This document shows, in pieces, positions 7,434-13,389 of a stretch of 64,000 nucleotides of DNA. Below the pieces are notes generated by a model. It searched no databases. It was not told where the DNA came from and was given only the letters and a program-made list of their open reading frames with translations. Within the stretch, counting starts at the first letter, position 1. Each line of letters starts with the position of its first letter. Made by a program: the position numbers and the translations under genes. The stretch covers positions 62,001 through 126,000 of the forward strand of contig NZ_JAUCZF010000004.1 of assembly GCF_030373245.1 (NCBI RefSeq), written 5' to 3'. The DNA comes from Hydrogenophaga sp. (GTDB lineage: Bacteria; Pseudomonadota; Gammaproteobacteria; Burkholderiales; Burkholderiaceae_C).

Positions 7434-8106
7434 ATCAGCCAAAGGCGACTCAGGACGCGATTCTGGCGGGTTTGTGGCGTTGCCTTGGACCGTGCTTGAT
7501 TGCGCCGCCTACGCCCGTTTAAGCCATCCTGCGCGCTCTTTGCTGATGGAGTTCGCCCGCCAGTTCGTTCGCGACAACAATGGCAGGCTGTTGGCCTCCA
7601 GCGCCTACATGAAGAAGCGCGGGTGGAACTCACACGATGTGGTTCAGCGTGCAACGCGGGAGCTGGCCGCCGCCGGGTTCATTCACCAGACCGTGATGGG
7701 CCACCGACCGAACAAGGCGAGCTGGTTTGCCGTGACCTGGCGGAGACTCGACAAGCTGCCGGGCTATGACGCTGGAGTCGCTGAGACATTCCGGCGCGGG
7801 GCGTATCAAAACGCATCGCTTATCCCGTCTCGCGGGACAGGGAGGTCGTCTATAGCCCCGTCTGGCGGTGTAGGGCGGCCGCGCTCTGTCCCGTCTGGCG
7901 GGTCTATAGAGCCTGTTTGTGGCCCTCGCTCTATCCCGTCTCACGGGAACCATCTAGAGATGCCATCTCCTGTTCCCTTTCCTGCATCACTTCAGGAACT
8001 GCTCAGCGCTTCAGGACAAGGGCGCTATGTGCGATTCAAGTTCAGCCCGGCAAAGCTTTTCACCAGCCTGCTGGGCGCAAACCAACCCGAACCAATTCCA
8101 GCATGA
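7414..8106 (+). CDS. replication-like helix-turn-helix protein
   Basis: Protein of 230 aa. The first 110 residues (FVALPWTVLD, LLMEFARQFV, SSAYMKKRGWNSHD, RATRELAAAGFI) match the winged-helix pattern of phage and plasmid replication proteins. A low-complexity region, residues about 135-180, repeats S-x-P-S-x-G with spacings of 11, 11 and 15 residues. The DNA under it contains four hairpin-like repeats. AGGAG supports ATG 7414, which overlaps the preceding gene by 20 bp. The TGA overlaps the next ATG. It may be the element's origin-binding protein, but this is inference. Confidence 0.7.
   Translation: MANGRNKSAKGDSGRDSGGFVALPWTVLDCAAYARLSHPARSLLMEFARQFVRDNNGRLLASSAYMKKRGWNSHDVVQRATRELAAAGFIHQTVMGHRPNKASWFAVTWRRLDKLPGYDAGVAETFRRGAYQNASLIPSRGTGRSSIAPSGGVGRPRSVPSGGSIEPVCGPRSIPSHGNHLEMPSPVPFPASLQELLSASGQGRYVRFKFSPAKLFTSLLGANQPEPIPA
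7823..7948. repeat. four short hairpin repeats within the replication-like gene
   Basis: Units begin at 7823, 7856, 7889 and 7934, each close to TCCCG-TCTnn-CGGGA. The first and last are perfect dyads and the middle two have one mismatch. Spacings are 33, 33 and 45 bp, all multiples of three, so the frame is preserved. They may be iteron-like binding sites for an origin, or just a protein repeat. Confidence 0.65.
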
Positions 8107-8882
8107 ACACCAACCTGAAACATCGCGAGGTCTCCGCCGAATGGGTGACAACACAAAATTCCAAGACCCGCAGTCCTGAAGCTAAGCGACCGCAAAAACT
8201 CTCGAAGAAGCCTGCCGACACGTCCGCAAGCAAAACCCACGTGCTGGAGATTGAGGGAGACCCCAAAGACATTGAGAAACTTTACGCCGAGAGTGCGGTG
8301 GGTGGAATGGTCTCCAACATGATGCTGATGCAAACCTTCGGCAAGCGGTTGAACGGGGAGGTGGGCATCACACAGGCAGTCAAAGCCCTGCGCAGCACAC
8401 TGAAGGAGGTGCACGCGGGCAGCCTGCAGAGTTCGGAGACTCTGCTCTACAGCCAGGCCGTGGCCCTGAATGCAATGTTTGCAGAGCTTGCCTGTCGAGC
8501 CGGTCTCAACATGGGAAGCTACCCTCAGGCTGCTGAGAGCTATATGCGTCTTGCGCTGAAAGCCCAGAGCCAGTGCCGCAACACGTTGGAGACGCTCGCC
8601 AACATCAAAAACCCGCCTGTAGTGTTCGCTCGGCAAGCCAACATCTCAAACGGCCCTCAGCAGGTGAATAACGGGGTGCCGACGAATTTTGAGACCAGTA
8701 CGCGCGCACATGCGCCCGCGCAGGCGTGCGGAGAAACTGAAAACCAGCCAAGCAAACTTTTAGAAGGACTGAGCAATGGCAGCACGACTTTGGACGCCGG
8801 AACAGCGAGAGCGGCAGCGCGAAGCCATCAAGAGCTGGAAACCGTGGGAGCAGTCCACAGGGCCAAAGAGCGAAGCCGGTAA
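8103..8882 (+). CDS. conserved-looking element protein of unknown function
   Basis: Protein of 259 aa, no function assigned. A basic N terminus (about 60 aa) is followed by a helical core (QAVKALRSTLKEVHAGSLQS, MFAELACRAGLNMG, YMRLALKAQSQCRNTLE) and an Asn/Pro-rich stretch (KNPPVVFARQANISNGPQQV). I recall similar core sequences in proteobacterial phage-like elements, usually next to a protein like the one at 8776, but cannot name a family. The ATG overlaps the preceding TGA (ATGA at 8103-8106). The last 107 bp overlap the next gene in another frame. Confidence 0.75.
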   Translation: MNTNLKHREVSAEWVTTQNSKTRSPEAKRPQKLSKKPADTSASKTHVLEIEGDPKDIEKLYAESAVGGMVSNMMLMQTFGKRLNGEVGITQAVKALRSTLKEVHAGSLQSSETLLYSQAVALNAMFAELACRAGLNMGSYPQAAESYMRLALKAQSQCRNTLETLANIKNPPVVFARQANISNGPQQVNNGVPTNFETSTRAHAPAQACGETENQPSKLLEGLSNGSTTLDAGTARAAARSHQELETVGAVHRAKERSR

Positions 8883-8988
8883 GGCGCGCGTGGGCCGCAA
8901 CGCTTGGAAGGGCGGGACACGTCAAACGTTGCGCGTAGTTGCGCGAGCCCTGCGAGATGTTCAGCCTCGGGTGAGGCAGGTGACTTGA
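8776..8988 (+). CDS. small basic element protein of the WTPEQR/STGPKS type
   Basis: Protein of 70 aa with WTPEQRERQREAIKSWKPW, STGPKSEAGKARVGRNAW and KGG. This short basic pattern recurs in proteobacterial islands next to homologues of the upstream gene, but its role is unknown. It overlaps the upstream reading frame by 107 bp in another frame and has an AGAAGGA site in front of ATG 8776. DNA or RNA binding is likely from charge alone. Confidence 0.7.
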   Translation: MAARLWTPEQRERQREAIKSWKPWEQSTGPKSEAGKARVGRNAWKGGTRQTLRVVARALRDVQPRVRQVT

Positions 8989-9146
8989 ACGATGTAGTTG
9001 CACTCTCTACTTCATCGCAAGAGGGGCTGCAGCCCAATTATTCACACGATGGCTTGGGTTGGGCTTCCCCCTCGTGGTTCGACTTAGATTGTGGGCAGTA
9101 AACTCTCGGTCGTTTAGGGCAAGGTCGAGCGTGAGCGAGGTGTGAC

Positions 9147-9419
9147 TTGGAACCGCAAGAATATTTAGATAAGTTCTGGAGGCATGCGGCCATCGCTGGG
9201 GCACTTATTGGCGCTGTCATTGGGTTTTCTTACGCTGGCGTGGGTGGCTCGATACTCGGCGTCTTTTTGGGTCTCATAGTCGGCTTTTTCGCTCTGAGCT
9301 TTGTTGGCGTTCTGCTCGGCGAAATTCTCCCTCTCTTCATTCTCTTGTTAGTCATAGTCGTTCCGCTCGTCGGGATTGGCTATCTCGTCATTAAGTTTTG
9401 GGGAGTCGGGGGTGGTTAG
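9147..9419 (+). CDS. small multi-pass membrane protein (TTG start)
   Basis: Protein of 90 aa. About 20 polar N-terminal residues (EPQEYLDKFWRH) precede two or three hydrophobic Gly-rich segments covering residues 15-85. The only usable start is TTG 9147, with GAGG at 9137-9140 six bases upstream; no ATG exists in the frame before the first membrane segment. Function unknown. It opens the cargo half of the element, and its base composition is AT-richer than the host genes. Small membrane proteins of this shape can be holins, toxins or helper subunits; nothing here decides between these. Confidence 0.65.
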   Translation: MEPQEYLDKFWRHAAIAGALIGAVIGFSYAGVGGSILGVFLGLIVGFFALSFVGVLLGEILPLFILLLVIVVPLVGIGYLVIKFWGVGGG

Positions 9420-9450
9420 CATCCGAATGGTGACGTGGGAGCATTGAGCA

Positions 9451-10113
9451 ATGTCCGGTGCTCAATCGGCGGAGTCCGCTCTTATCGTCATCAAGAGGCT
9501 CGGCAAGTGGGCTGCGTGGTGCTTTGCTGGGCTTGTATTGCTCGCCTGTCTCTTCGTTGCTGGCGTCTGGGTTAATCAGTACATCGAAAATAGGCCGTAT
9601 CAAGCTAACCGCTACGCAGACCTTGACCTTGGGGACGAAAAGCAAGAGGTGCTCTACGCCTCCGGCCCGCCAACTCACTATGCGTTGCCCCCTCCGCCCA
9701 CCCTGCCAACTGCAGCGCCTCCAGCCCCTTGGGAGGAAGACCAAATCGTCTGGGAGGTTGGCAAGAGTGGCATTCCTTCGGACACATACGAACAGTCAAG
9801 CCTTTGGTTCTACGTGCTTGGTGACAGGCGCATAGATGTGTACTTCGATAAACCTGGCGGACGGGTAAGCGCTATCGGGTGTTTCTCAAAGAGTTCCTTC
9901 CTATGCCCCACCATTTTTGGTATTCGGGATGGTTCGAAGGAGGAGGATGTGCTTTCTCATCTTGGTCCCCCTGCGTCGGAGCAGCTTCACGACATGACCA
10001 AGAGCCTGCGTTACCCGCAGTACAACCTCACCCTATTGCTTGAAAAGCGCCGGGTCTACCTGCTAAAGGTGAGTGCCGGGGCTGCAACGACCGCACAAAA
10101 GGAGTCCCAGTGA
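9451..10113 (+). CDS. anchored periplasmic protein with two BamE-like motifs
   Basis: Protein of 220 aa with one N-terminal membrane helix (residues about 20-42) and the rest outside the cytoplasm. A Pro-rich linker lies near residues 74-95. Two similar motifs, LGDEKQEVLYASGPP and DGSKEEDVLSHLGPP, follow the G-x(3-5)-V-x(3)-G-P-P pattern of BamE/SmpA-like domains, suggesting a duplicated fold. ATG 9451 has GGGAG nine bases upstream. Its stop overlaps the GTG of the next gene. Function unknown; a role at the envelope is inferred. Confidence 0.7.
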   Translation: MSGAQSAESALIVIKRLGKWAAWCFAGLVLLACLFVAGVWVNQYIENRPYQANRYADLDLGDEKQEVLYASGPPTHYALPPPPTLPTAAPPAPWEEDQIVWEVGKSGIPSDTYEQSSLWFYVLGDRRIDVYFDKPGGRVSAIGCFSKSSFLCPTIFGIRDGSKEEDVLSHLGPPASEQLHDMTKSLRYPQYNLTLLLEKRRVYLLKVSAGAATTAQKESQ

Positions 10114-10553
10114 AAGCAGTGCTAGCGCTTGCCCTGTTGTTGCCTGTGATGGCCTCAGCGGCCACCTCCTACCTCTGTGTCGCTGACAAAGCTACTGGTA
10201 TGGGGTTCGACAAAGCGAGTGGGGTTTGGGAGGTAAGAACGTTCAGAGCTGATTCCAAGTATTTGGTGTCCGAAGCGACGGAAAGGGAGGAAGCAATCTA
10301 CGCCGCAAAGTGGCTTGTAAAAAAGATGGGGAGTTCGTCTCCGACTCTCCTCTGCCCGGAAGGGTTCTCAGAGATTGGCTTCCTCTTTTGCGAAAACCTA
10401 GGGGAGTTCAAGTTCAACAGAAAAAGCGGCCGTTACCTACGAAGCTACACCATGGGCTACTTCAACGATATGCCGGGGAAGGCTGGCCCGCTCCGTGCGG
10501 AGGGAGACGACACACCGGCTATTGAGATAGGAAAGTGCTCTCCAATCAATTGA
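10110..10553 (+). CDS. secreted or periplasmic protein of unknown function
   Basis: Protein of 147 aa with a clear signal peptide (MKAVLALALLLPVMASA-A). Five mature cysteines (YLCVAD, LLCPEG, LFCENL, GKCSP and others) suggest disulfides. It starts with GTG 10110, which overlaps the preceding TGA and follows a strong AAAAGGAG at 10098-10104. I recall the YLCVADKATG-type opening in other uncharacterised proteobacterial proteins but know no function. It is probably co-translated with the anchored protein upstream and the nuclease downstream. Confidence 0.7.
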   Translation: MKAVLALALLLPVMASAATSYLCVADKATGMGFDKASGVWEVRTFRADSKYLVSEATEREEAIYAAKWLVKKMGSSSPTLLCPEGFSEIGFLFCENLGEFKFNRKSGRYLRSYTMGYFNDMPGKAGPLRAEGDDTPAIEIGKCSPIN

Positions 10554-10564
10554 GATGACACCCC

Positions 10565-11053
10565 GTGAAGAGCCCCACGCTGAGCCTGCTTCTGTGCTTC
10601 TCGTTCCTTTGTCATGCCGAAACCATTTCGGGCCGGGTCGTGGGCGTTGCAGACGGGGACACTGTGACTATCGTTGATGCCGACCGAGTTCAGCACAAAG
10701 TGCGCCTGGCTGGAATCGACGCACCCGAGAGAGCCCAGGCTTTCGGCAACCGGTCTAAGGAAAGCCTGTCAGAGCTGGTGTTTTCCAAGACCGTGACGGT
10801 AGAGACTGACAAGCAGGACCGCTATGGGCGCTCGGTTGGCAAGGTGCTGATTGATGGCAAGGACGCGAACCTCGTTCAGGTCGAACGGGGCTTCGCCTGG
10901 CACTACAAAGCCTATGAGTCCGAACAGTCACCCAGCGACCGGATGCTGTACGACCTAGCCGAACGCGAGGCGCGCACCGCAAGGCGTGGACTGTGGCGAG
11001 ATGCGGACCCTGTGGCCCCGTGGGACTTCCGCAAGGCAAAGCGCAGCCAGTGA
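10565..11053 (+). CDS. exported thermonuclease (SNase family)
   Basis: Protein of 162 aa with a signal peptide (SLLLCFSFLCHA). The staphylococcal-nuclease fold is shown by VVGVADGDTVTI, VRLAGIDAPE (catalytic Arg and Glu) and DRYGRSVGKV (second catalytic Arg). These enzymes hydrolyse DNA and RNA with calcium. The likely start is GTG 10565, 11 bp after the upstream stop, with only a weak ribosome site. Being exported, it would act in the periplasm or outside. Thermonuclease genes are frequent cargo of plasmids and islands, often for nutrient scavenging or entry-DNA degradation. Confidence 0.88.
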   Translation: MKSPTLSLLLCFSFLCHAETISGRVVGVADGDTVTIVDADRVQHKVRLAGIDAPERAQAFGNRSKESLSELVFSKTVTVETDKQDRYGRSVGKVLIDGKDANLVQVERGFAWHYKAYESEQSPSDRMLYDLAEREARTARRGLWRDADPVAPWDFRKAKRSQ

Positions 11054-11223
11054 GCCTGAGTCGTCGGTGCGTTTTGCGGTCTAGCCCACGTTGTATCTGG
11101 GCAAGCTGGTGAAGGGGCCAAGGAACAGAGCTACACGAAGCCGGCGAACATTGGGAATCGTCTCAATCTGCCGCCGTACATAGTGAATAGATACTGCACA
11201 TCCTCCGGAAAGGGCGCAACAAG

Positions 11224-11970
11224 ATGACGCAACCCACTGTAAAGCTGCACCGCCTGAGCTTGTCAGCTACTAAGCTCCAGGCGCTCCCTCCAGACGAGTT
11301 GTATGTGTTTGCGCTGGCAGGGCATGTCTTCAACGAACTCATGCTGCTGCAGAAGATGGTCATAACGTCAACTCCGCCTCCTGGTGCACATCCATTTGTT
11401 CAGGACGCGGGTGTTGCCAGGGCTGTTTTCTCACTCCGTCTACTGGTCGGGAAAACCCATGAGGCGATAAAGGCGCTATCGAAACAATCGGTCGACGTTG
11501 TCCTGCGGGACCGGTTTCTCACGCGGGTAATCGGCCTAGACGCGAGGTGGCAGGCTGCGCGGGAGAAGCATGACACGATGCCCTGGCTGGTGAAGATAAG
11601 GAATCAGCGCGCCTTTCATTACATGAACAAGGAGCAGTGGTTGCCCCACATCACCCCTGAACTCATTGAGGGTGCGTACGTCATAGTTGGGACCACATAT
11701 GGCAACACCCTTTTCCAGTGGCAAGAGTTCGCTGCTGGGCTACCCATGTTGAAGCTGGTCGACGAGGATGACCCACTTGAAGGGGGCTTGGGGGAAATGC
11801 TCGACACCATGGGGGGCCTGCTAAGTGACCTTGGCTCCTGCCTTGCCGAGGCACTGCAGGTGTACATGCACGAAGTGCTAACCGATGAAGGCGCATTGGC
11901 GGATGCCGAGCACGTACCGGCTGACTCAATATCGGCCGTGACGGCGCCGTACTTTCACCTCGCGGATTGA
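11224..11970 (+). CDS. cargo protein with a HEPN-type R-N-x4-H motif
   Basis: Protein of 248 aa, no signal or membrane segment. The chain is mostly helical. Residues 126-132 read RNQRAFH, fitting the R-(N/D/H)-x(4-6)-H signature of HEPN ribonucleases, and the surrounding KIRNQRAFHYMNKEQ resembles uncharacterised HEPN-like proteins I have seen. HEPN proteins are common toxins or abortive-infection effectors acting on RNA. GGAAAGGGC lies upstream of ATG 11224, and a 170-bp gap suggests its own promoter. It is the last gene before the right end, a common site for defence cargo. The assignment rests on one motif. Confidence 0.65.
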   Translation: MTQPTVKLHRLSLSATKLQALPPDELYVFALAGHVFNELMLLQKMVITSTPPPGAHPFVQDAGVARAVFSLRLLVGKTHEAIKALSKQSVDVVLRDRFLTRVIGLDARWQAAREKHDTMPWLVKIRNQRAFHYMNKEQWLPHITPELIEGAYVIVGTTYGNTLFQWQEFAAGLPMLKLVDEDDPLEGGLGEMLDTMGGLLSDLGSCLAEALQVYMHEVLTDEGALADAEHVPADSISAVTAPYFHLAD

Positions 11971-12129
11971 AGTCGAGCCACACGCCAAGACCGCGTCCGT
12001 CTCTTATACGGCCATACAAGTGCGCTGCAGTAACTGCTACCCAGCGACTGATGCGGCTAAAAATGGCATGACAGACCTGCTGAGTGCGGATTTTCTTCAG
12101 CCTTTCGCTGGAGCTGAGTTTAGGAAAGT

Positions 12130-12148
12130 TGCCTACAGATTGCCTACA
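12130..12148 (+). repeat. 19-bp tandem site, right copy
   Basis: Exact copy of 4532-4550 in the same orientation, about 60 bp inside the right attachment site. See the left copy for interpretation as an integrase arm site. Confidence 0.6.
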
Positions 12149-12162
12149 AGCAACCGAAAATA

Positions 12163-12197
12163 AGAAAGCCCACTATCTTTTGGATAGCGGGCTTTCT
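12163..12197 (-). terminator. terminator of tRNA-Thr supplied by the element
   Basis: A 15-bp stem (12163-12177 with 12183-12197) with one mismatch and a TTTTG loop. Read leftward, it is followed by CTTATTTT. It ends the leftward tRNA-Thr transcript and replaces the host terminator now stranded at 4331-4360. Confidence 0.75.
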
Positions 12198-12207
12198 AGT
12201 CTTTACG

Positions 12208-12255
12208 TGGTGCCGGAGAGATGAATCGAACACCCGACCTTCTCATTACGAATGA
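12208..12255 (-). repeat. attachment site, right copy (48 bp)
   Basis: Identical to 4366-4413. It forms nucleotides 29-76 of the intact tRNA-Thr, so the element restored the gene on integration. Confidence 0.93.
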
Positions 12256-12283
12256 GCTGCTCTACCGACTGAGCTACACCGGC
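12208..12283 (-). tRNA. tRNA-Thr (anticodon CGT)
   Basis: 76 nt with encoded CCA. D arm GCTC/GAGC, anticodon loop TTCGTAA with CGT at positions 34-36, T loop TTCGATT. It begins 11 bp after the fbp stop on the same strand and may be co-transcribed with it. Two odd points are a U6-U67 mismatch in the acceptor stem and two wobble pairs in the T stem. Both copies of the 48-bp half share them, so they predate the insertion. Confidence 0.95.
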
Positions 12284-12294
12284 TAAGCCTCAAA

Positions 12295-13302
12295 TTATAG
12301 CGGGGCGTGGTAGCTGGTCACCCGGTCGACTTCGTTTTTCGAGCCGAGGATCACGCTCACCCGTTCGTGCAGGCTGCCGGGCTTGATGTCCAGGATGCGC
12401 TGGCGGCCGTTGGTCGCCGCGCCACCGGCCTGCTCGATCAGCCAGCTCATGGGATTGGCCTCGTACATCAGGCGCAGCTTGCCGGCTTTCTTGGGTTCGC
12501 GGGCATCCCAGGGGTACATGAAGACGCCGCCGCGCGTGAGGATGCGGTGCACGTCGGCCACCATGCTGGCGATCCATCGCATGTTGAAGTCCTTGCCGCG
12601 CGGGCCATCCCTGCCGGCCAGGCATTCGTCGATGTAGCGTTTTACCGGTTCGTCCCAGTGGCGCATGTTGCTCATGTTGATGGCAAATTCCTGGGTGTCT
12701 TCCGGGATCCGGATGTTCTCCTGCGTGAGGACGAAAGAGCCTTGCTCGCGATCCAGGGTGAACATGGCCACGCCGTCGCCCACGGTGAGCACGAGCGTGG
12801 TCTGCGGACCGTAGACGCAGTAGCCCGCTGCCACTTGCTGGCGGCCCGGCTGCAAAAAGTCGCCCTCGTCCACGCCGCGATCGTCTTCGGGCATCTTGAG
12901 TACGCTGAAGATGGTGCCAATGCTCACGTTCACATCGATGTTCGAAGAGCCATCCAGCGGGTCGAACAGCAGCAGGTATTCGCCCTTGGGATAGCGATTC
13001 GGGACCACGTAGATGGCGTCCATTTCTTCCGAGGCCATGGCTGCGAGGTGACCGCCCCATTCGTTGGCCTCGATCAACACTTCATTGGCGATGATGTCGA
13101 GCTTCTTTTGAATTTCGCCTTGCACATTTTCACTGTGGGCCGTGCCCAGCACGCCGCCAAGCGCGCCTTTGTTGACCGCCTGGCTGATGCTTTTGCAGGC
13201 GCGCGCCACCACTTCAAGCAGCAAGCGAAGCTGGGAAGGAATATGGCCATCAACGCGTTGTTGTTCGACCAGGTAGCGGGTGAGGGAGATTTTTTTGCTC
13301 AT
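12295..13302 (-). CDS. fbp: fructose-1,6-bisphosphatase class 1
   Basis: Protein of 335 aa. It hydrolyses fructose-1,6-bisphosphate to fructose-6-phosphate in gluconeogenesis and, in autotrophs, the Calvin cycle. The metal and substrate signature [14 protein letters not shown] and the downstream [20 protein letters not shown] and [10 protein letters not shown] match class 1 enzymes, and the length is normal. Start ATG 13302 ([11 protein letters not shown]) is chosen over a longer frame that has an improbable Gly/Pro-rich extension over a repeat. It lies downstream of pepN in the same direction, with the repeat at 13329-13387 between them, and upstream of tRNA-Thr. Confidence 0.96.
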   Translation of the reverse strand: MSKKISLTRYLVEQQRVDGHIPSQLRLLLEVVARACKSISQAVNKGALGGVLGTAHSENVQGEIQKKLDIIANEVLIEANEWGGHLAAMASEEMDAIYVVPNRYPKGEYLLLFDPLDGSSNIDVNVSIGTIFSVLKMPEDDRGVDEGDFLQPGRQQVAAGYCVYGPQTTLVLTVGDGVAMFTLDREQGSFVLTQENIRIPEDTQEFAINMSNMRHWDEPVKRYIDECLAGRDGPRGKDFNMRWIASMVADVHRILTRGGVFMYPWDAREPKKAGKLRLMYEANPMSWLIEQAGGAATNGRQRILDIKPGSLHERVSVILGSKNEVDRVTSYHAPL

Positions 13303-13328
13303 GTGAAATCCGTCAAAGACAAGAACAG

Positions 13329-13387
13329 GTCGTCGCGCGGGACCGCCCCCGCCAGGGGGCAACCCGCGAAGCGGCGCAGCGTGGGGA
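13329..13387. repeat. GC-rich interspersed repeat, divergent copy
   Basis: Lies between pepN and fbp. On the minus strand it reads GCTGCGCCGCTTCGCGGGTT then GCCCCCTGGCGGGGGC, related to the repeats at 25489, 26256 and 45236. Such elements are scattered between genes in Comamonadaceae. It can fold into a GC-rich hairpin. Confidence 0.5.
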
Positions 13388-13389
13388 GC

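Larger units (their letters stand above)
4366..12255. mobile_element. 7.9-kb integrative element in tRNA-Thr(CGT)
   Basis: The segment is bounded by 48-bp perfect direct repeats that equal nucleotides 29-76 of tRNA-Thr, including the encoded CCA. A tyrosine integrase gene lies just inside the left end. A 19-bp tandem sequence occurs near both ends. Core genes (4566-8988) are integrase, AlpA-like protein and replication/regulation-like genes with 4-bp overlaps. Cargo (9147-11970) is lower in GC and rich in TTG/GTG starts. No structural, relaxase or type IV secretion genes are seen, so it is a mobilizable island or satellite-type element that needs a helper to move. Confidence 0.92.

Noticed and set aside
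7823..7948. Short repeats at near-regular spacing, CRISPR-like at first sight
   Set aside because: Only four 15-bp units that lie in frame within a coding region, spacing is 33/33/45 and there are no cas genes.
4566..12000. Element as an intact prophage
   Set aside because: No capsid, terminase, tail or lysis genes could be recognised between the attachment sites.
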